NCBI GenBank assembly: GCA_963921305.4
Contig: CAWUEX030000002.1
Location: 372,001-436,000, forward strand
Reading direction: 5' to 3'
Length of the DNA: 64,000 bases
Source of the DNA: CAWUEX02 sp963921305
GTDB taxonomy: Bacteria; Pseudomonadota; Alphaproteobacteria; Rhodospirillales; Rhodospirillaceae
Shown here: one piece after another, positions 54,512 to 64,000 of the stretch
Layout of the letters: the number at the start of each line of letters is the position of its first letter
Numbering within the stretch: position 1 is the stretch's first letter
Program-made: the position numbers and the translations under genes
The notes under the pieces: model-generated
Told to the model about the DNA's origin: nothing
Databases searched by the model: none
What the model saw: only the letters and a program-made list of their open reading frames with translations

Positions 54512-54632
54512 TAGGGATGACTTTCTCGCGCGTTGCAGTTGGTGCGGGCATATCCCAGGTTGCCAAGGCAATGACACCTCCCACCGTCAAGGCGAGGATC
54601 AGGGCAACCAGGATTTGCGTCATGACTTTCAT
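54495..54632 (-). CDS. 45-residue membrane-anchored small protein
   Basis: Reads MKVMTQILVALILALTVGGV at the start and ends with PAPTATREKVIPNERFR. One transmembrane helix (residues 5-26) followed by a short polar tail with the DMPAPTxxxEKVIPNERF motif, which I have seen conserved in small alphaproteobacterial proteins at this spot. The last 17 nt overlap the start of the large secreted protein in another frame, so translation may be coupled. Too short for routine gene calling. Function unknown. Confidence 0.7.
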   Translation of the reverse strand: MKVMTQILVALILALTVGGVIALATWDMPAPTATREKVIPNERFR

Positions 54633-54937
54633 AAGATAAAAGCAAACCCAATCAGAGCGGGAGGCCGCCGCCCAACCTCCACCCTGCGCCTAATCGTGAC
54701 CAGAAATGGAGGCGGCGTTTGGGCGAAGCCGTGTCAGGACCGTGGCACACGCCGCAACCGGCCCAGCGACGGCGGGGACACTACGGGAGAGGTGTGATAA
54801 TGTCCAGTAACCCCTTGGATTAGGAGATGACTGGGGAAGCCATTTGGGGCCATTGCGCAGGGGTTGCGAACCCCGTCCGACACCCCTATTCGTCTATCCT
54901 TGATCATTGACCACCAGACCAACTTCGCGAAGCGTCC
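54633..54937. other. Divergent promoter region between aroK and the small membrane protein
   Basis: 305 nt. No credible gene. A perfect hairpin GGGGTT-GCG-AACCCC is at 54860-54874, 64 nt before aroK, not followed by T residues. A seven-codon frame starts at 54801 (MSSNPLD). Promoters for both sides must lie here, but I could not pick unambiguous -35/-10 boxes. Confidence 0.4.
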
Positions 54938-55510
54938 ATGCCCAACCCGAAAGACACCAACAACCCGTGTGAAGACCAGATCATTGTGCTGGTCGGACTG
55001 ATGGGGGCCGGCAAGAGTTGTGTCGGGCGGCGCGTCGCCCAACGCCTGGGCATTCCGTTCGTGGACGCGGACGCAGAGGTGGAAGAGGCTGCGGGCTGCT
55101 CCATTGCGGACATTTTCGAGCGTTACGGCGAGGCAGAATTCCGGGATGGAGAACGGCGGGTCATTGCTCGGCTACTGGAGGGCCCGCCGTCTGTGCTGGC
55201 CACGGGCGGCGGAGCCTTCATCGACGACCAGACCAGAGACCTCATCAAGAAGAACGCGGTTTCAGTCTGGTTACGCGCCGACCTCGACACGCTTGTCGAT
55301 CGCACGGCCGGCCGATCGCACCGGCCGCTGTTGAACGCCGGCAATCCGCGTGATGTTTTGGCCAGCCTTATGGACGCCCGCTACCCCGTTTACGCGGAAG
55401 CGGATGTCACAGTGGATACCGGGGCTGACAGTGCAAACGTGACGTGCGGGCGGGTGATCTCGGCTTTGGCAGACCTGGAGAGGTCTCATTCAGAGACCGC
55501 GGCCCAATGA
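54938..55510 (+). CDS. aroK: Shikimate kinase
   Basis: 190 aa, phosphorylates shikimate at the 3-hydroxyl in aromatic amino acid synthesis. P-loop GLMGAGKS at residues 20-27; substrate and lid residues in [30 protein letters not shown], and RSHRPLL (LID Arg). Overlaps aroB by 4 nt (ATGA), so translation is coupled. Length and layout are normal. Confidence 0.95.
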   Translation: MPNPKDTNNPCEDQIIVLVGLMGAGKSCVGRRVAQRLGIPFVDADAEVEEAAGCSIADIFERYGEAEFRDGERRVIARLLEGPPSVLATGGGAFIDDQTRDLIKKNAVSVWLRADLDTLVDRTAGRSHRPLLNAGNPRDVLASLMDARYPVYAEADVTVDTGADSANVTCGRVISALADLERSHSETAAQ

Positions 55511-56628
55511 CCGCTGCCGGGGCTCAATCAACCACGCTGACAGTCGACTTGGGAGACCGCAGTTATCCGATTCACATCGGCGCGGGGCTCATCGACTCAT
55601 GTGCGGGCTTACTGAGTTCGTTGCTAAGCCAGAAACGCGTTTTCATAGTGTCCGATACGAATGTCGCGCCGCTTTACATGGATAAGGTTCAAGCTGCGCT
55701 GGACGGCGGCGGCATACGGTCTGATACGCTGGTTGTGCCTGCGGGTGAAGCGACGAAAAACTTTTCACAGCTCCAAGAGGTGGTGGAGGCCATGCTCTCG
55801 GTGCGGGTCGAACGATCAACGGCGGCCATTGCGTTGGGCGGGGGCGTCATCGGCGATCTGACCGGCTTCGCAGCCGCCATAACTTTGCGTGGCATGGACT
55901 TCATTCAGATTCCCACCACCCTGTTGGCACAAGTCGACAGCTCTGTCGGCGGCAAAACGGGAATCAATACCGCGCAGGGCAAGAATCTCGCGGGCAGCTT
56001 TCACCAGCCCAAAGCAGTCCTGATCGATACTGACACGTTTTCAACTCTGCCCGACCGGGAACGGCGCGCGGGGTATGCCGAGGTTTGCAAATACGGTCTG
56101 CTTGGAGATGCGCAGTTCTGGACCTGGCTTGAAAAGAATGGTGCCGCCGTTTTGCAGGGCGACAGTGACGCATTGACTCACGCCATTTCTGTGAGCTGCA
56201 CGGCGAAAGCAAAAGTCGTCGCCGATGATGAAAAGGAGCATGGTGCGCGCGCCCTCCTCAATCTCGGTCACACCTTTGGCCACGCCTTTGAAGCGGAGTT
56301 CGGCTATTCCGGCGACCTTCTTCACGGCGAAGCGGTGGCGCTGGGCATGACCCTAGCCTTCGATCTTTCTGTGAAGATGGGACTGTGTCCGGGCGAAGAT
56401 GCAGACCGCGTCCGGCGTCACCTGGAGGAGTGCGGCCTACCCACCGCACCTCCGCGTTCCGGCAACCTTACCAGTGCCGTCTTGATGGACCACATGGCTC
56501 AAGACAAGAAGGTCAGAGACGGACGCCTTACCTTGATTCTGGTACGGGGAATTGGACAAGCCTTCATCACCCAAGACGTAGATCCGGAGATGGTTAAGTC
56601 CGTGCTCGATGACTCGCTGGCTGCGTAA
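55507..56628 (+). CDS. aroB: 3-dehydroquinate synthase
   Basis: 373 aa from the ATG at 55507, which overlaps the aroK stop. Converts DAHP to 3-dehydroquinate with NAD+ and a divalent metal. NAD site: [16 protein letters not shown]; metal ligands: the Glu in [21 protein letters not shown] (His) and [11 protein letters not shown] (His). Lys residues [11 protein letters not shown] are conserved. Ends 28 nt before the CorC-type gene. Confidence 0.95.
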   Translation: MTAAGAQSTTLTVDLGDRSYPIHIGAGLIDSCAGLLSSLLSQKRVFIVSDTNVAPLYMDKVQAALDGGGIRSDTLVVPAGEATKNFSQLQEVVEAMLSVRVERSTAAIALGGGVIGDLTGFAAAITLRGMDFIQIPTTLLAQVDSSVGGKTGINTAQGKNLAGSFHQPKAVLIDTDTFSTLPDRERRAGYAEVCKYGLLGDAQFWTWLEKNGAAVLQGDSDALTHAISVSCTAKAKVVADDEKEHGARALLNLGHTFGHAFEAEFGYSGDLLHGEAVALGMTLAFDLSVKMGLCPGEDADRVRRHLEECGLPTAPPRSGNLTSAVLMDHMAQDKKVRDGRLTLILVRGIGQAFITQDVDPEMVKSVLDDSLAA

Positions 56629-56656
56629 CATACTTTCCTGTTGGAGCCCCTAAACC

Positions 56657-57969
56657 ATGGCATTCACCGCCGGTTTTGTATTCTTCCTTCTTTTTCTGTC
56701 GGCGTTTTTTCCGGTTCTGAAACCGCGCTTACGGCGACGTCGCGGTCCTACATGCATCAGCGGGAAAACGACGGAGATGGACGCGCCCGCGTGGTCAACC
56801 GGCTCCTGGCCCACCGGGAGCGGCTCATTGCGACGATTCTTCTGGGCAACAACCTGGTCAATATTCTGGCATCAGCCATCGCGACGAGCCTCATGATTGA
56901 GCTTTTTGGTGAAACCGGCGTCGTGTACGCGACGGCGCTCATGACCCTGCTGGTGCTGATCTTTGCCGAGATTTTGCCGAAAACCTATGCGCTTATTCAC
57001 ACACACAAAATGGCGCTACATGTCGCCCCCATTATGCAGGCGCTGACGTGGCTGTTTCGGCCAATTAATGCCGTCATTCAAGGCATCGTCAAAGTCGCCC
57101 TGACACTTCTGGGCGCCAACACGGAACAGGTGCTAACGGCTCAGCAAACTTTATCGGAGCTTCGTGGCGCCATCGACCTGCATACCGGTGAAGCCGAGAT
57201 CAAGGACGAGGTCAAACACGAGCGCGCCATGCTCCGCAGCGTTCTCGACCTAAATGCCGTAAACGTGGGCGAAATCATGACCCACCGCAAAAACCTCATC
57301 ACCATCGACGCCGACCTGCCGACCGAAGACCTGCTGGCGCTTGTCGCCGAGAGCCCTTATACGCGCTTCCCACTGTGGCAGGATGACCCTGACAATATCG
57401 TCGGGGTGCTGCACTCCAAAGCTCTGCTACGCGCCATGCAGGCGGCCCACGGCGATTTCTCTCAAGTAGAAGCCATGACCGCGAGCTCTGCCCCTTGGTT
57501 CATTCCGGAAACAACCACACTGTTAGATCAACTCAATGCGTTCAGAGAACGGCGTGAACACATCGCCGTGGTGGTAGACGAATATGGCGACGTTCAAGGG
57601 GTCGTCACGCTTGAAGACATACTTGAAGAGATTGTTGGAGAGATTGACGATGAAACCGACGTCTCCGTCACAGGTGTCAGACCGCAGAAGAACGGTGGGT
57701 ATGTGATTCAAGGGTCCGTCACCATTCGCGACCTCAATCGGGAATTTGAATGGGACTTGCCGGATGAGGAAGCGGCGACAATTGCAGGTCTGGTCATCGC
57801 CGAGTCCCGCACAATCCCCGACCCGGGGCAGACTTTCATTTTTCACGGCTTTCGCTTCGAGGTGCTTCGCCGTCACCGGAACCAGCTTGTGCAGCTGCGC
57901 GTAACGCCACCGAAAAACGAGGACGACGAGGACACGGCCACAGAGGAAACCGCCGCAGCCGAGGCCTAG
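56657..57969 (+). CDS. CorC/HlyC-type (CNNM domain plus CBS pair) transporter, frameshifted near its N-terminus
   Basis: Ribosome site GGAG and ATG at 56657 give MAFTAGFVFFLLFLSAFF, a good first helix, but this frame goes wrong after a run of six T (56705-56710). The correct continuation, SGSETALTATSRSYMH, lies in the frame open from 56641 and runs to 57969. Adding one T joins both parts to about 437 aa. The remainder has the CNNM domain, CBS pair (MTHRKNLITIDADLPTEDLL and YGDVQGVVTLEDILEEIVGE) and CorC-HlyC transporter-associated domain. Members handle Mg2+/Co2+ efflux. Either a homopolymer sequence error, a mutation or slippage; the body is intact. Confidence 0.9.
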
Positions 57970-58066
57970 CGCGGCCTTCAAGGCACCTATTGACCCCCGG
58001 CAGCGATTGGCGCGACACTTTTGATCGTGCAATAGATTTCATCTTTTGCGGGGAGGGAGCGTTAAT

Positions 58067-58513
58067 ATGGCTCGGAAAATTGTCCCAGACGTCATCAGCG
58101 GACAAACCCTGATAACCATTGACCCGGACGACAGTGCGCGGCATGCCGCACAGGTAATGCATGAGAAACGCATCGCAGCGGTTATGGTAACCGAAAACGA
58201 TACATTGGTCGGGATCATAACCGAACGGGACATGACGGCACGTGTTGTCGCCGCAGGCCGCGATCCCGACACGACCAAAGCCAAGGATATCATGACCGCC
58301 GATCCGGACTGCCTCAGTCCGAACGACGCGCCAGCACAAGCTCTTAAGATGATGATTGAGCGGAGCTACCGCCATCTGCCCGTCACGAACGGTGCTGAAG
58401 TTGTGGGCATGGTCTCTGTTCGAGACCTTTACGCGATCTACAACATGGAGCTTGAGGAAGACCTTAAAGATCGCAATGCCTTTATCTATGGTGAGAATTA
58501 CGGCACAGGCTAA
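58067..58513 (+). CDS. Tandem CBS-domain protein
   Basis: 148 aa from the ATG at 58067, with ribosome site GGGAGGGA. Only a Bateman module: CBS1 about residues 10-66 (GIITERDMTARVVAAGRDP) and CBS2 about 75-130 (HLPVTNGAEVVGMVSVRDLY). Such proteins bind adenosyl nucleotides and regulate unknown partners. It is separated from the CorC-type gene by 97 nt. Confidence 0.9.
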   Translation: MARKIVPDVISGQTLITIDPDDSARHAAQVMHEKRIAAVMVTENDTLVGIITERDMTARVVAAGRDPDTTKAKDIMTADPDCLSPNDAPAQALKMMIERSYRHLPVTNGAEVVGMVSVRDLYAIYNMELEEDLKDRNAFIYGENYGTG

Positions 58514-58632
58514 CGGCTAGAGCCCCAGCTATGCGGCTCACGCATAGGGGGTCAACCGGCCCTGCCATTCCCCTTTTCAACCTCGTCCTGTAGGACAGGA
58601 CTCCGACGCATAAACTTCGGACTCCGCCTGCC

Positions 58633-59193
58633 ATGCCCCTGCCCTCGCCTGATTACGAACGCGAACTCCTGCACACCCGCACCATCGAATGCCGGGGATA
58701 TCAGCGCCCCGACGGGATGTGGGATATCGATGGGTGGATGACGGACATCAAGACCTACAATTTTCCTAACCGCGATCGTGTAGAAATCAAAGCCGGCGAA
58801 CCCCTACACAGCATGGGTCTTCGGGTTACCGTCGACAGCACGCTGACAATCCGCGATTGCGTTGCGGTGACCGACTTCAGCCCGTTCAACCTCTGCGGCA
58901 GCATTACACCGAATTTCAAGAAACTCATTGGCCTTAGAATTAGTCAGGGCCTCACCAAGAATGTTCAGGAGAGATTGGGGGGCACCCAAGGCTGCACGCA
59001 TCTGGTCGAACTTGTGAAGCCGATTGCCACAACCGCTTTTCAAACATTGGTTGGCAAACGGATGGAGAAGTTGAGCTCGGCGCTCAAATCCGGCTCGATT
59101 AAGAAGCCGCCGATCTTGGACACCTGTCATGCATGGGCATCGGACGGGGAAATCGTGAAACGCGAATTTCCGGATTTCTATACCGGCGGTTAG
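58633..59193 (+). CDS. DUF2889 protein
   Basis: 186 aa, cytosolic. Strong resemblance to DUF2889: YERELLHTRTIECRGYQRPD, MWDIDGWMTDIKTY, and C-terminal CTHLVELVKPIATTAFQTLV and LDTCHAWASDGEIVKREFP. The family's function is not established; some members are linked to steroid or aromatic catabolism genes, others to core loci as here. Stop overlaps the convergent bolA stop by 4 nt. Confidence 0.88.
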   Translation: MPLPSPDYERELLHTRTIECRGYQRPDGMWDIDGWMTDIKTYNFPNRDRVEIKAGEPLHSMGLRVTVDSTLTIRDCVAVTDFSPFNLCGSITPNFKKLIGLRISQGLTKNVQERLGGTQGCTHLVELVKPIATTAFQTLVGKRMEKLSSALKSGSIKKPPILDTCHAWASDGEIVKREFPDFYTGG

Positions 59194-59480
59194 CTGGCAA
59201 CACCTGCCTCTTCGGGAGTCTGGGTTGTGAGGGAAAGCGCGTGCACCCGTTCGTTCAGTTCATCCGCCAGCACACTGTAGACCGCGCGCTGCCGCGCGAC
59301 ACGGTTCATATCCGCAAAGGCTGATGAAACAACGCGAACGTTGAAATGCGTTTCTCCGCCACCATCGGGATGCGCCCCCGCATGGCCGGCATGCCGGTGA
59401 GAGTCGTCTTCAATTTCCAGCAGGACAGGCGCCAGGGCTTCGGTTAGTTTGCGTTCAATGCGTTCGTGGTATTCGCCCAT
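59190..59480 (-). CDS. bolA: BolA-family protein
   Basis: 96 aa from the ATG at 59480 (MGEYHERIERKL); the frame is open much further upstream but that part overlaps the J-domain gene and is not real. BolA fold with GGETHFNVRVVSSAF and a C-terminal ELNERVHALSLTTQTPEE. BolA proteins bind monothiol glutaredoxins through a [2Fe-2S] cluster in iron homeostasis. His-rich segment DDSHRHAGHAGAH is typical of alphaproteobacterial members. Divergent to the J-domain gene, as in relatives. Confidence 0.93.
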   Translation of the reverse strand: MGEYHERIERKLTEALAPVLLEIEDDSHRHAGHAGAHPDGGGETHFNVRVVSSAFADMNRVARQRAVYSVLADELNERVHALSLTTQTPEEAGVAS

Positions 59481-59593
59481 GTCGTCCGTATGATCCTTGT
59501 AATTTTTCGTTGTCGCTCTACATGCTGAGCAAGCACACTTCTCTCCAATAAGCAAGATTGCCTGGAATACAGGACGTCTTAGATACTTGTCGC

Positions 59594-60184
59594 ATGGTGC
59601 ATTCACCTCACAAACCCGAACCGTTTCCGGGCGCCCAGCCTGCCGGCGAGCCGGGATTAAGCCGCTGTCAGTGGCGCGGCTGTTCGGAGCATGGCGTTCA
59701 CCGCGCTCCGAAGGACAGATCGCTCTCCGAGTACTACCTTTTTTGTCTCGAACACGTACGCAGTTATAACGCCCAATGGAACTACCATGCGGGTATGTCA
59801 GACGAAGATTTAGAAGTTGAGTTCCGCAGCGCCGCCACCTGGGACCGCCCGACCTGGAAGATGGGCGACCGTCATGCGCCCGGCCGCCCCTGGCATCGCG
59901 TCTATGACCCCTTTGATGTTTTTCCCGAAGCAGAAAGTGACAATACTGGGAGAAATCGCGCCGAACTGACCGATCAAGCGTCAGATGAATGGCGGGCGAA
60001 ACGGACACTGGGCCTGTCGGGTCCAATCACTTTTGACGATGTTAGAAAGCGCTACAGAATTCTGGTCAAAAAATACCACCCGGATGCCAACGGCGGGTCT
60101 AAAGAAGCAGAGAACCGGATGAAGCAGATCAATGTGGCCTACCATATTCTGCGCGTGGCGCTCTCCAGTCAAAATACGGCCTGA
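59594..60184 (+). CDS. J-domain co-chaperone-like protein
   Basis: 196 aa from the ATG at 59594. The J-domain is at the C-terminal end, unlike DnaJ: FDDVRKRYRILVKKYHPDAN with the HPD motif at about 168, ending VAYHILRVALS. The N-terminal part carries two Cys and two His (SRCQWRGCSEHGVHRAP and FCLEHV), possibly a zinc site. Likely stimulates an Hsp70 for a specific client; its position next to bolA and cobST is conserved in Alphaproteobacteria. Confidence 0.88.
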   Translation: MVHSPHKPEPFPGAQPAGEPGLSRCQWRGCSEHGVHRAPKDRSLSEYYLFCLEHVRSYNAQWNYHAGMSDEDLEVEFRSAATWDRPTWKMGDRHAPGRPWHRVYDPFDVFPEAESDNTGRNRAELTDQASDEWRAKRTLGLSGPITFDDVRKRYRILVKKYHPDANGGSKEAENRMKQINVAYHILRVALSSQNTA

Positions 60185-60210
60185 GCCAACCCTCCAAAGT
60201 TGAGAACGCA

Positions 60211-61002
60211 ATGGATTTGAATTTGAAGGATAAGGTCGCGCTCATCACCGGTGCCAGCCGCGGCCTGGGCGCTGCGACCGCTGCGGTCTTGGCAGCTGAA
60301 GGTGCGAAACTCGTGTTGTCAGCGCGGGACAACGACGCACTTAGGAGTCAGGCGTCAGAACTTGAAAAGGCTCACGGCACACCTTGCCTCATCGTTGAGG
60401 CCGACTTGACCCAGCCCGAGTCCTGTGACGCCGTTGTAAAAACCGCTCTGGATCAGTTCGGCCGCATCGACATTCTGGTTAACTCAGCAGGGGCGTCCCA
60501 AGGCGGTCTGTTTTGGGAACTCAACGATCAAGTTTGGCACGACAGTTTTGAACTCAAGGTAATGGGGACAATCCGTATGTTGCGCGCCGTGGTGCCAGCC
60601 ATGCTGGACCAAAAGTATGGGCGGATCGTCAACATCGTCGGCAATACGGGCTTGCAGCCGTCACCGCGACTCTTGCCGGGCGCATCGGCCAACGCGGCGC
60701 TGCTGGCGATCACCCGGGGGCTCGGCGAAGAATTGGCCCCCCACGGGGTTGTCGTAAACGCTCTCAATCCCGGCCCCACGCGCACGGAGCGCTGGACAAC
60801 ACTTATGGACCGGCTGGCCGAAAGCAGCGGCCGCTCTGTTGCCGAAGTCGAAGCCGATTACACCGATCAAATTCCCATGGGCCGGCTTGGCGAACCTGAG
60901 GAAATTGCCCGGATCGCCGCGTTCCTTGCCTCGGATATGGCCGCAAATATGACGGGCTCAACGGTGACAGCGGATGGCGGCTGGACCAAAGGCCTTGGAT
61001 GA
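60211..61002 (+). CDS. SDR-family oxidoreductase lacking the YxxxK motif
   Basis: 263 aa. Rossmann fold with the nucleotide motif TGASRGLGAATAA and the NSAGA strand, then RIVNIVGNTG. Where the catalytic YxxxK should occur, the sequence is LLPGASANAALLAI: Tyr is replaced and no Lys follows. The C-terminal MGRLGEPEEIARIAAFLASD is normal. This variant forms a subset of the family with an altered or absent redox mechanism. Located between the J-domain gene and cobS, so possibly an insertion in that group. Confidence 0.85.
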   Translation: MDLNLKDKVALITGASRGLGAATAAVLAAEGAKLVLSARDNDALRSQASELEKAHGTPCLIVEADLTQPESCDAVVKTALDQFGRIDILVNSAGASQGGLFWELNDQVWHDSFELKVMGTIRMLRAVVPAMLDQKYGRIVNIVGNTGLQPSPRLLPGASANAALLAITRGLGEELAPHGVVVNALNPGPTRTERWTTLMDRLAESSGRSVAEVEADYTDQIPMGRLGEPEEIARIAAFLASDMAANMTGSTVTADGGWTKGLG

Positions 61003-61080
61003 CCGGTGAGCCCTGTGGCCAGCCCTTTACAAGGGGACCGGCGCTCGGGGTATAACCCGAGCTTAAACAAGGACGGATAG

Positions 61081-62064
61081 ATGGCCCCTGATTCTGCACC
61101 TATACCCGGATTGCCGGACACCTCGGTTAACGTCAAAAAAGTGTTCGGCATCGACAGTAAGATGACCGTGCCCGCCTTCAGTGAGGGCGATGAACACGTG
61201 CCGGACATCGATCCGGCTTACCAATTCGACCGGGACACCACTTTGGCGATCCTGGCCGGATTTGCGCATAACCGCCGGGTCATGATTCAGGGCTACCACG
61301 GCACCGGAAAATCAACTCATATCGAGCAGGTTGCAGCGCGTCTGAACTGGCCGTGCTTGCGGGTGAACTTGGACAGTCACATCAGCCGGATCGATTTGGT
61401 CGGTAAAGACGCGATCGTCCTGCGCGACGGGGTTCAGGTTACGGAATTCCGCGAGGGCATTTTGCCGTGGGCGCTTCAGAATCCAATTGCACTGGTGTTC
61501 GACGAATACGACGCCGGCCGCCCGGATGTGATGTTCGTCATCCAACGTGTCCTTGAAGTTGAGGGACGCCTCACCCTGCTCGATCAAAATAAAGTCATCC
61601 GCCCCCATGAGGCCTTCCGCTTGTTTTCGACCGCCAACACCGTCGGCCTTGGCGATACGACGGGCCTGTACCACGGCACCCAACAAATCAACCAAGGCCA
61701 GATGGACCGCTGGAACATCGTCGCCACGCTGAACTATCTTGAACACGACGCGGAAGTCGACATCGTCGCCTCGAAAGTGCCCGACTATAAGTCTAAGGAA
61801 GATAAGGACGTTCTGTCTGCCATGGTGAGCGTCGCGGACCTGTCGCGCGCTGGATTTATGGCGGGCGACATATCGACCGTCATGTCGCCCCGCACTGTCA
61901 TCACCTGGGCGGAGAACGCAAAAATTTTCGCGGACATCCCCTATGCCTTTCGGGTGACTTTCCTGAATAAGTGCGATGAGACCGAACGCCCCATCGTTGC
62001 AGAGTATTTCCAGCGGTGTTTTGGCGAGGAACTTCCTGACTCCGCCGCCCAGGCGGTCGCCTGA
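61081..62064 (+). CDS. cobS: Aerobic cobaltochelatase subunit CobS
   Basis: 327 aa AAA+ ATPase, MoxR-like. Inserts cobalt into hydrogenobyrinic acid a,c-diamide with CobN and CobT, driving the reaction by ATP. Walker A is GYHGTGKST at 71-79, Walker [11 protein letters not shown], sensor [11 protein letters not shown]. Length and order are normal. cobT starts 15 nt downstream; no cobalamin riboswitch is visible upstream. Confidence 0.95.
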   Translation: MAPDSAPIPGLPDTSVNVKKVFGIDSKMTVPAFSEGDEHVPDIDPAYQFDRDTTLAILAGFAHNRRVMIQGYHGTGKSTHIEQVAARLNWPCLRVNLDSHISRIDLVGKDAIVLRDGVQVTEFREGILPWALQNPIALVFDEYDAGRPDVMFVIQRVLEVEGRLTLLDQNKVIRPHEAFRLFSTANTVGLGDTTGLYHGTQQINQGQMDRWNIVATLNYLEHDAEVDIVASKVPDYKSKEDKDVLSAMVSVADLSRAGFMAGDISTVMSPRTVITWAENAKIFADIPYAFRVTFLNKCDETERPIVAEYFQRCFGEELPDSAAQAVA

Positions 62065-62078
62065 CCGGCGGTCCGGCG

Positions 62079-64000
62079 ATGTCCTCACGCACGCCTTCTC
62101 CCGATAAATCGCGGGAGACCCCAAAGCCGGTTGACCGCACTCCAGGCCGTGTCGAAGCCTTTAAGACGGCGACCACGGCGGCTGTGCGCGCATTGTCCGA
62201 TCATCCGAATACCACGGTGTCGTACACGCCAATTGCGACCAATCAAAAAAGTGGTGCGCAAGGAGAAGCGGTGCGCCTTCCCCTTCCCCCGGCGAAGTTG
62301 ACGCGGGAGAACGTCGTTCGGCTGCGTGGCTCGGCGGATGCCAGCGCCATGCGCCTGCGCCATCACAGCGAACCCGTCCACCAGCGCCGCATGCCACACG
62401 GCAAAGACGCGATCGATGCCTACAACGCCATGGAGCAAGCCCGCGTCGAGGTATTAGGTGCGCAATCCTACAAAGGGGTTTCGTCCAACCTTGGCAATGC
62501 CCTCGAACAGCGTTTGGCTCTCGAGGGGTATCAAATGGCGCGCGCCTCGGTCCAAATTCAGGTACCAGACGCGCTTAAAGTGATGATCCACTCCCGGTGC
62601 GACGGCGTTGAACTGGGCGAAGCCGGCCAACACGTGCTGGATATTGCCGATAGGGAATATGGCGATGCTTTGGAGCCGTACATCGCCCGGCTTGCCAATA
62701 CATTAGACGATCAACGGGCGTTTTCCGACATCCTGCGCGAGATGATCGAGGTTCTGGATCTGGAGACGGACGACGGCGGCCGTGATCTGGATGAAGACGA
62801 AAGCCCTGATATCGATGAAGACTCCGACTCAACCTCGGAAGCAGACGAAGGCGAGTCTGAAGGCGAAGATGAATCCGATCCCGATAGCGGTGATATGGAA
62901 CCTGAGCAGGGCTCTGCCGAGGAGGACGTCCAACCGGCTGAGACCGACGAAGAAATGTCGGTGCCGTTCGCCATGGATGCCGCCGAAGAACCGGGAAACG
63001 ATGGCGAACAACCGAAGCCGCAATCCGGGCATAACCGATCACGCGAAGATGACCGCTACCGCGTCTTTACGGCGGAATTTGATCAAATCGAAGATGCCGG
63101 CAATCTATGCGATCCGGAGGAATTGAGCCGTCTGCGCACGCAGCTCGACCGGCAACTTGCGCATATGCAGGGCGTGGTCTCGCGTCTAGCGAATCGTCTG
63201 CAGCGCAAACTGATGGCGCAGCAAGTCCGGAGTTGGGAATTCGATTTGGAGGAAGGTCTGCTCGACACCAGCCGCCTCGCTCGAATCGTCGCAAACCCGA
63301 TGCATTCACTGTCGTTTAAGCGCGAGCAAGAGATGGAGTTCCGGGACACCGTCGTGACCCTTCTCATCGACAACTCGGGCTCAATGCGCGGCCGTCCGAT
63401 CACGATTGCCGCGATGACAGCTGATATTCTGGCGCGCACACTCGAACGGTGCGGCGTGAAGGTGGAAATTCTTGGCTTCACAACCAGCCAATGGAAGGGC
63501 GGGCAATCGCGCAAGCAATGGGTCGACTCCGGCAGGCCCTCGCAACCGGGACGCCTAAATGACCTGCGCCACATCATCTACAAGGCCGCGGACACGCCCT
63601 GGCGCCGCGCGCGCCGCAACCTGGGCCTGATGCTGCGCGAGGGCATTCTGAAGGAAAACATCGACGGCGAGGCTTTGGCTTGGGCACACAGCCGCCTTGC
63701 TGCCCGGCCGGAAGCACGGCGCATTCTCATGGTTATTTCTGACGGCGCGCCAGTGGACGACTCAACGCTGTCCGTCAACCCGGGCAATTATCTGGAGAAG
63801 CACTTAAGGGATGTCATCCGGTTCATCGAAACGCGGTCTCCGGTCCAGCTCCTCGCGATCGGCATTGGCCACGATGTGACACGATATTATCGCCGGGCCG
63901 TGACCTTGATGGACGTGGACGAACTTGGCGGCGCAGTCATGGCACAGCTCACCGACTTGTTCGACGACAACGACACCCAAGGGCTGTCGGCTCTTGCTCC
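62079..64000 (+). CDS. cobT: Aerobic cobaltochelatase subunit CobT (3'-truncated by the window end)
   Basis: At least 640 codons, no stop before 64000. N-terminal domain about 1-220, then a long acidic linker (about 225-320, Glu/Asp/Ser rich), and a von Willebrand A domain with the metal-ion site DNSGS (Asp431, Ser433, Ser435) and a later [11 protein letters not shown]. CobS and CobT form the hexameric motor of cobaltochelatase. Start ATG at 62079 is 15 nt after cobS. Only the last few residues are expected to be missing. Confidence 0.94.
   Translation, partial: MSSRTPSPDKSRETPKPVDRTPGRVEAFKTATTAAVRALSDHPNTTVSYTPIATNQKSGAQGEAVRLPLPPAKLTRENVVRLRGSADASAMRLRHHSEPVHQRRMPHGKDAIDAYNAMEQARVEVLGAQSYKGVSSNLGNALEQRLALEGYQMARASVQIQVPDALKVMIHSRCDGVELGEAGQHVLDIADREYGDALEPYIARLANTLDDQRAFSDILREMIEVLDLETDDGGRDLDEDESPDIDEDSDSTSEADEGESEGEDESDPDSGDMEPEQGSAEEDVQPAETDEEMSVPFAMDAAEEPGNDGEQPKPQSGHNRSREDDRYRVFTAEFDQIEDAGNLCDPEELSRLRTQLDRQLAHMQGVVSRLANRLQRKLMAQQVRSWEFDLEEGLLDTSRLARIVANPMHSLSFKREQEMEFRDTVVTLLIDNSGSMRGRPITIAAMTADILARTLERCGVKVEILGFTTSQWKGGQSRKQWVDSGRPSQPGRLNDLRHIIYKAADTPWRRARRNLGLMLREGILKENIDGEALAWAHSRLAARPEARRILMVISDGAPVDDSTLSVNPGNYLEKHLRDVIRFIETRSPVQLLAIGIGHDVTRYYRRAVTLMDVDELGGAVMAQLTDLFDDNDTQGLSALA

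Noticed and set aside
57523..58032. 169-codon minus-strand frame opposite the CorC-type gene end
   Set aside because: Shadow frame of the CBS/CorC domains, with no independent support.
59481..60026. Upstream extension of bolA
   Set aside because: Lies opposite the J-domain gene; BolA homology begins only at 59480.

Overview
The window looks like chromosomal DNA of an alphaproteobacterium, probably Rhodospirillales-like. The evidence is gene order and content: ribF-ileS-lspA-bamF(DUF3035)-M16-M16-pgi-mutL; xerD-[large secreted protein]-aroK-aroB-CorC; DUF2889/bolA/J-domain/cobS/cobT; coq7; a MutL with its own endonuclease motif; and a BamF lipoprotein. No phage, insertion sequence or CRISPR array was seen. 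I assigned one tRNA.

Layout. 0.1-18 kb, mostly minus strand: a sulfatase, a methyltransferase-like protein, mutL, pgi, two M16 peptidases, then an inserted block (membrane/esterase fusion, VOC protein, cupin), then bamF, lspA, ileS, ribF and a MaoC hydratase. 18-19.6 kb: small lipoprotein, MarR regulator, SNase-like protein. 19.9-25.6 kb, plus strand: a complete TonB-energising operon (DUF3450, two ExbB, two ExbD, TonB, TPR) closed by a clear terminator. 25.6-36.3 kb, minus strand: a glutathione-dependent formaldehyde oxidation region (adhC, unknown lipoprotein, fghA, two MFS paralogues, cytochrome c, hydrolase, FdhF/YdeP-type molybdoenzyme, small HTH protein). 36.5-42.1 kb: PAS-GGDEF-EAL protein, DehI-like protein, phoU, and an orphan Tat-exported molybdenum hydroxylase large subunit.

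42.1-47.5 kb is the most unusual part: an AT-richer quorum-sensing island with luxR, a cytochrome P450, luxI with a near-perfect lux box, and a class-III aminotransferase. The luxR reading frame is interrupted exactly between its ligand-binding and HTH domains at a CCC-TAA-G site. Restoring a +1 shift there gives a full-length LuxR, so this is a recent mutation, a sequence error or a programmed frameshift. The P450 and aminotransferase beside the synthase suggest a quorum-controlled small-molecule pathway or a modified signal; this is inference.

47.5-64 kb returns to core genes: tRNA-Leu, YqaA-like, dsbB, coq7, HNH, gluQ, xerD, a 45-residue membrane protein overlapping a 698-residue secreted protein, aroK, aroB, a CorC-type protein with a T-run frameshift, a CBS protein, DUF2889, bolA, a J-domain protein, an atypical SDR, cobS and a cobT that runs off the end.

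Other points of interest are a 48-bp tandem repeat that copies the 3' end of mutL with stop codons in hairpin loops, and an eight-codon leader coupled to gluQ.
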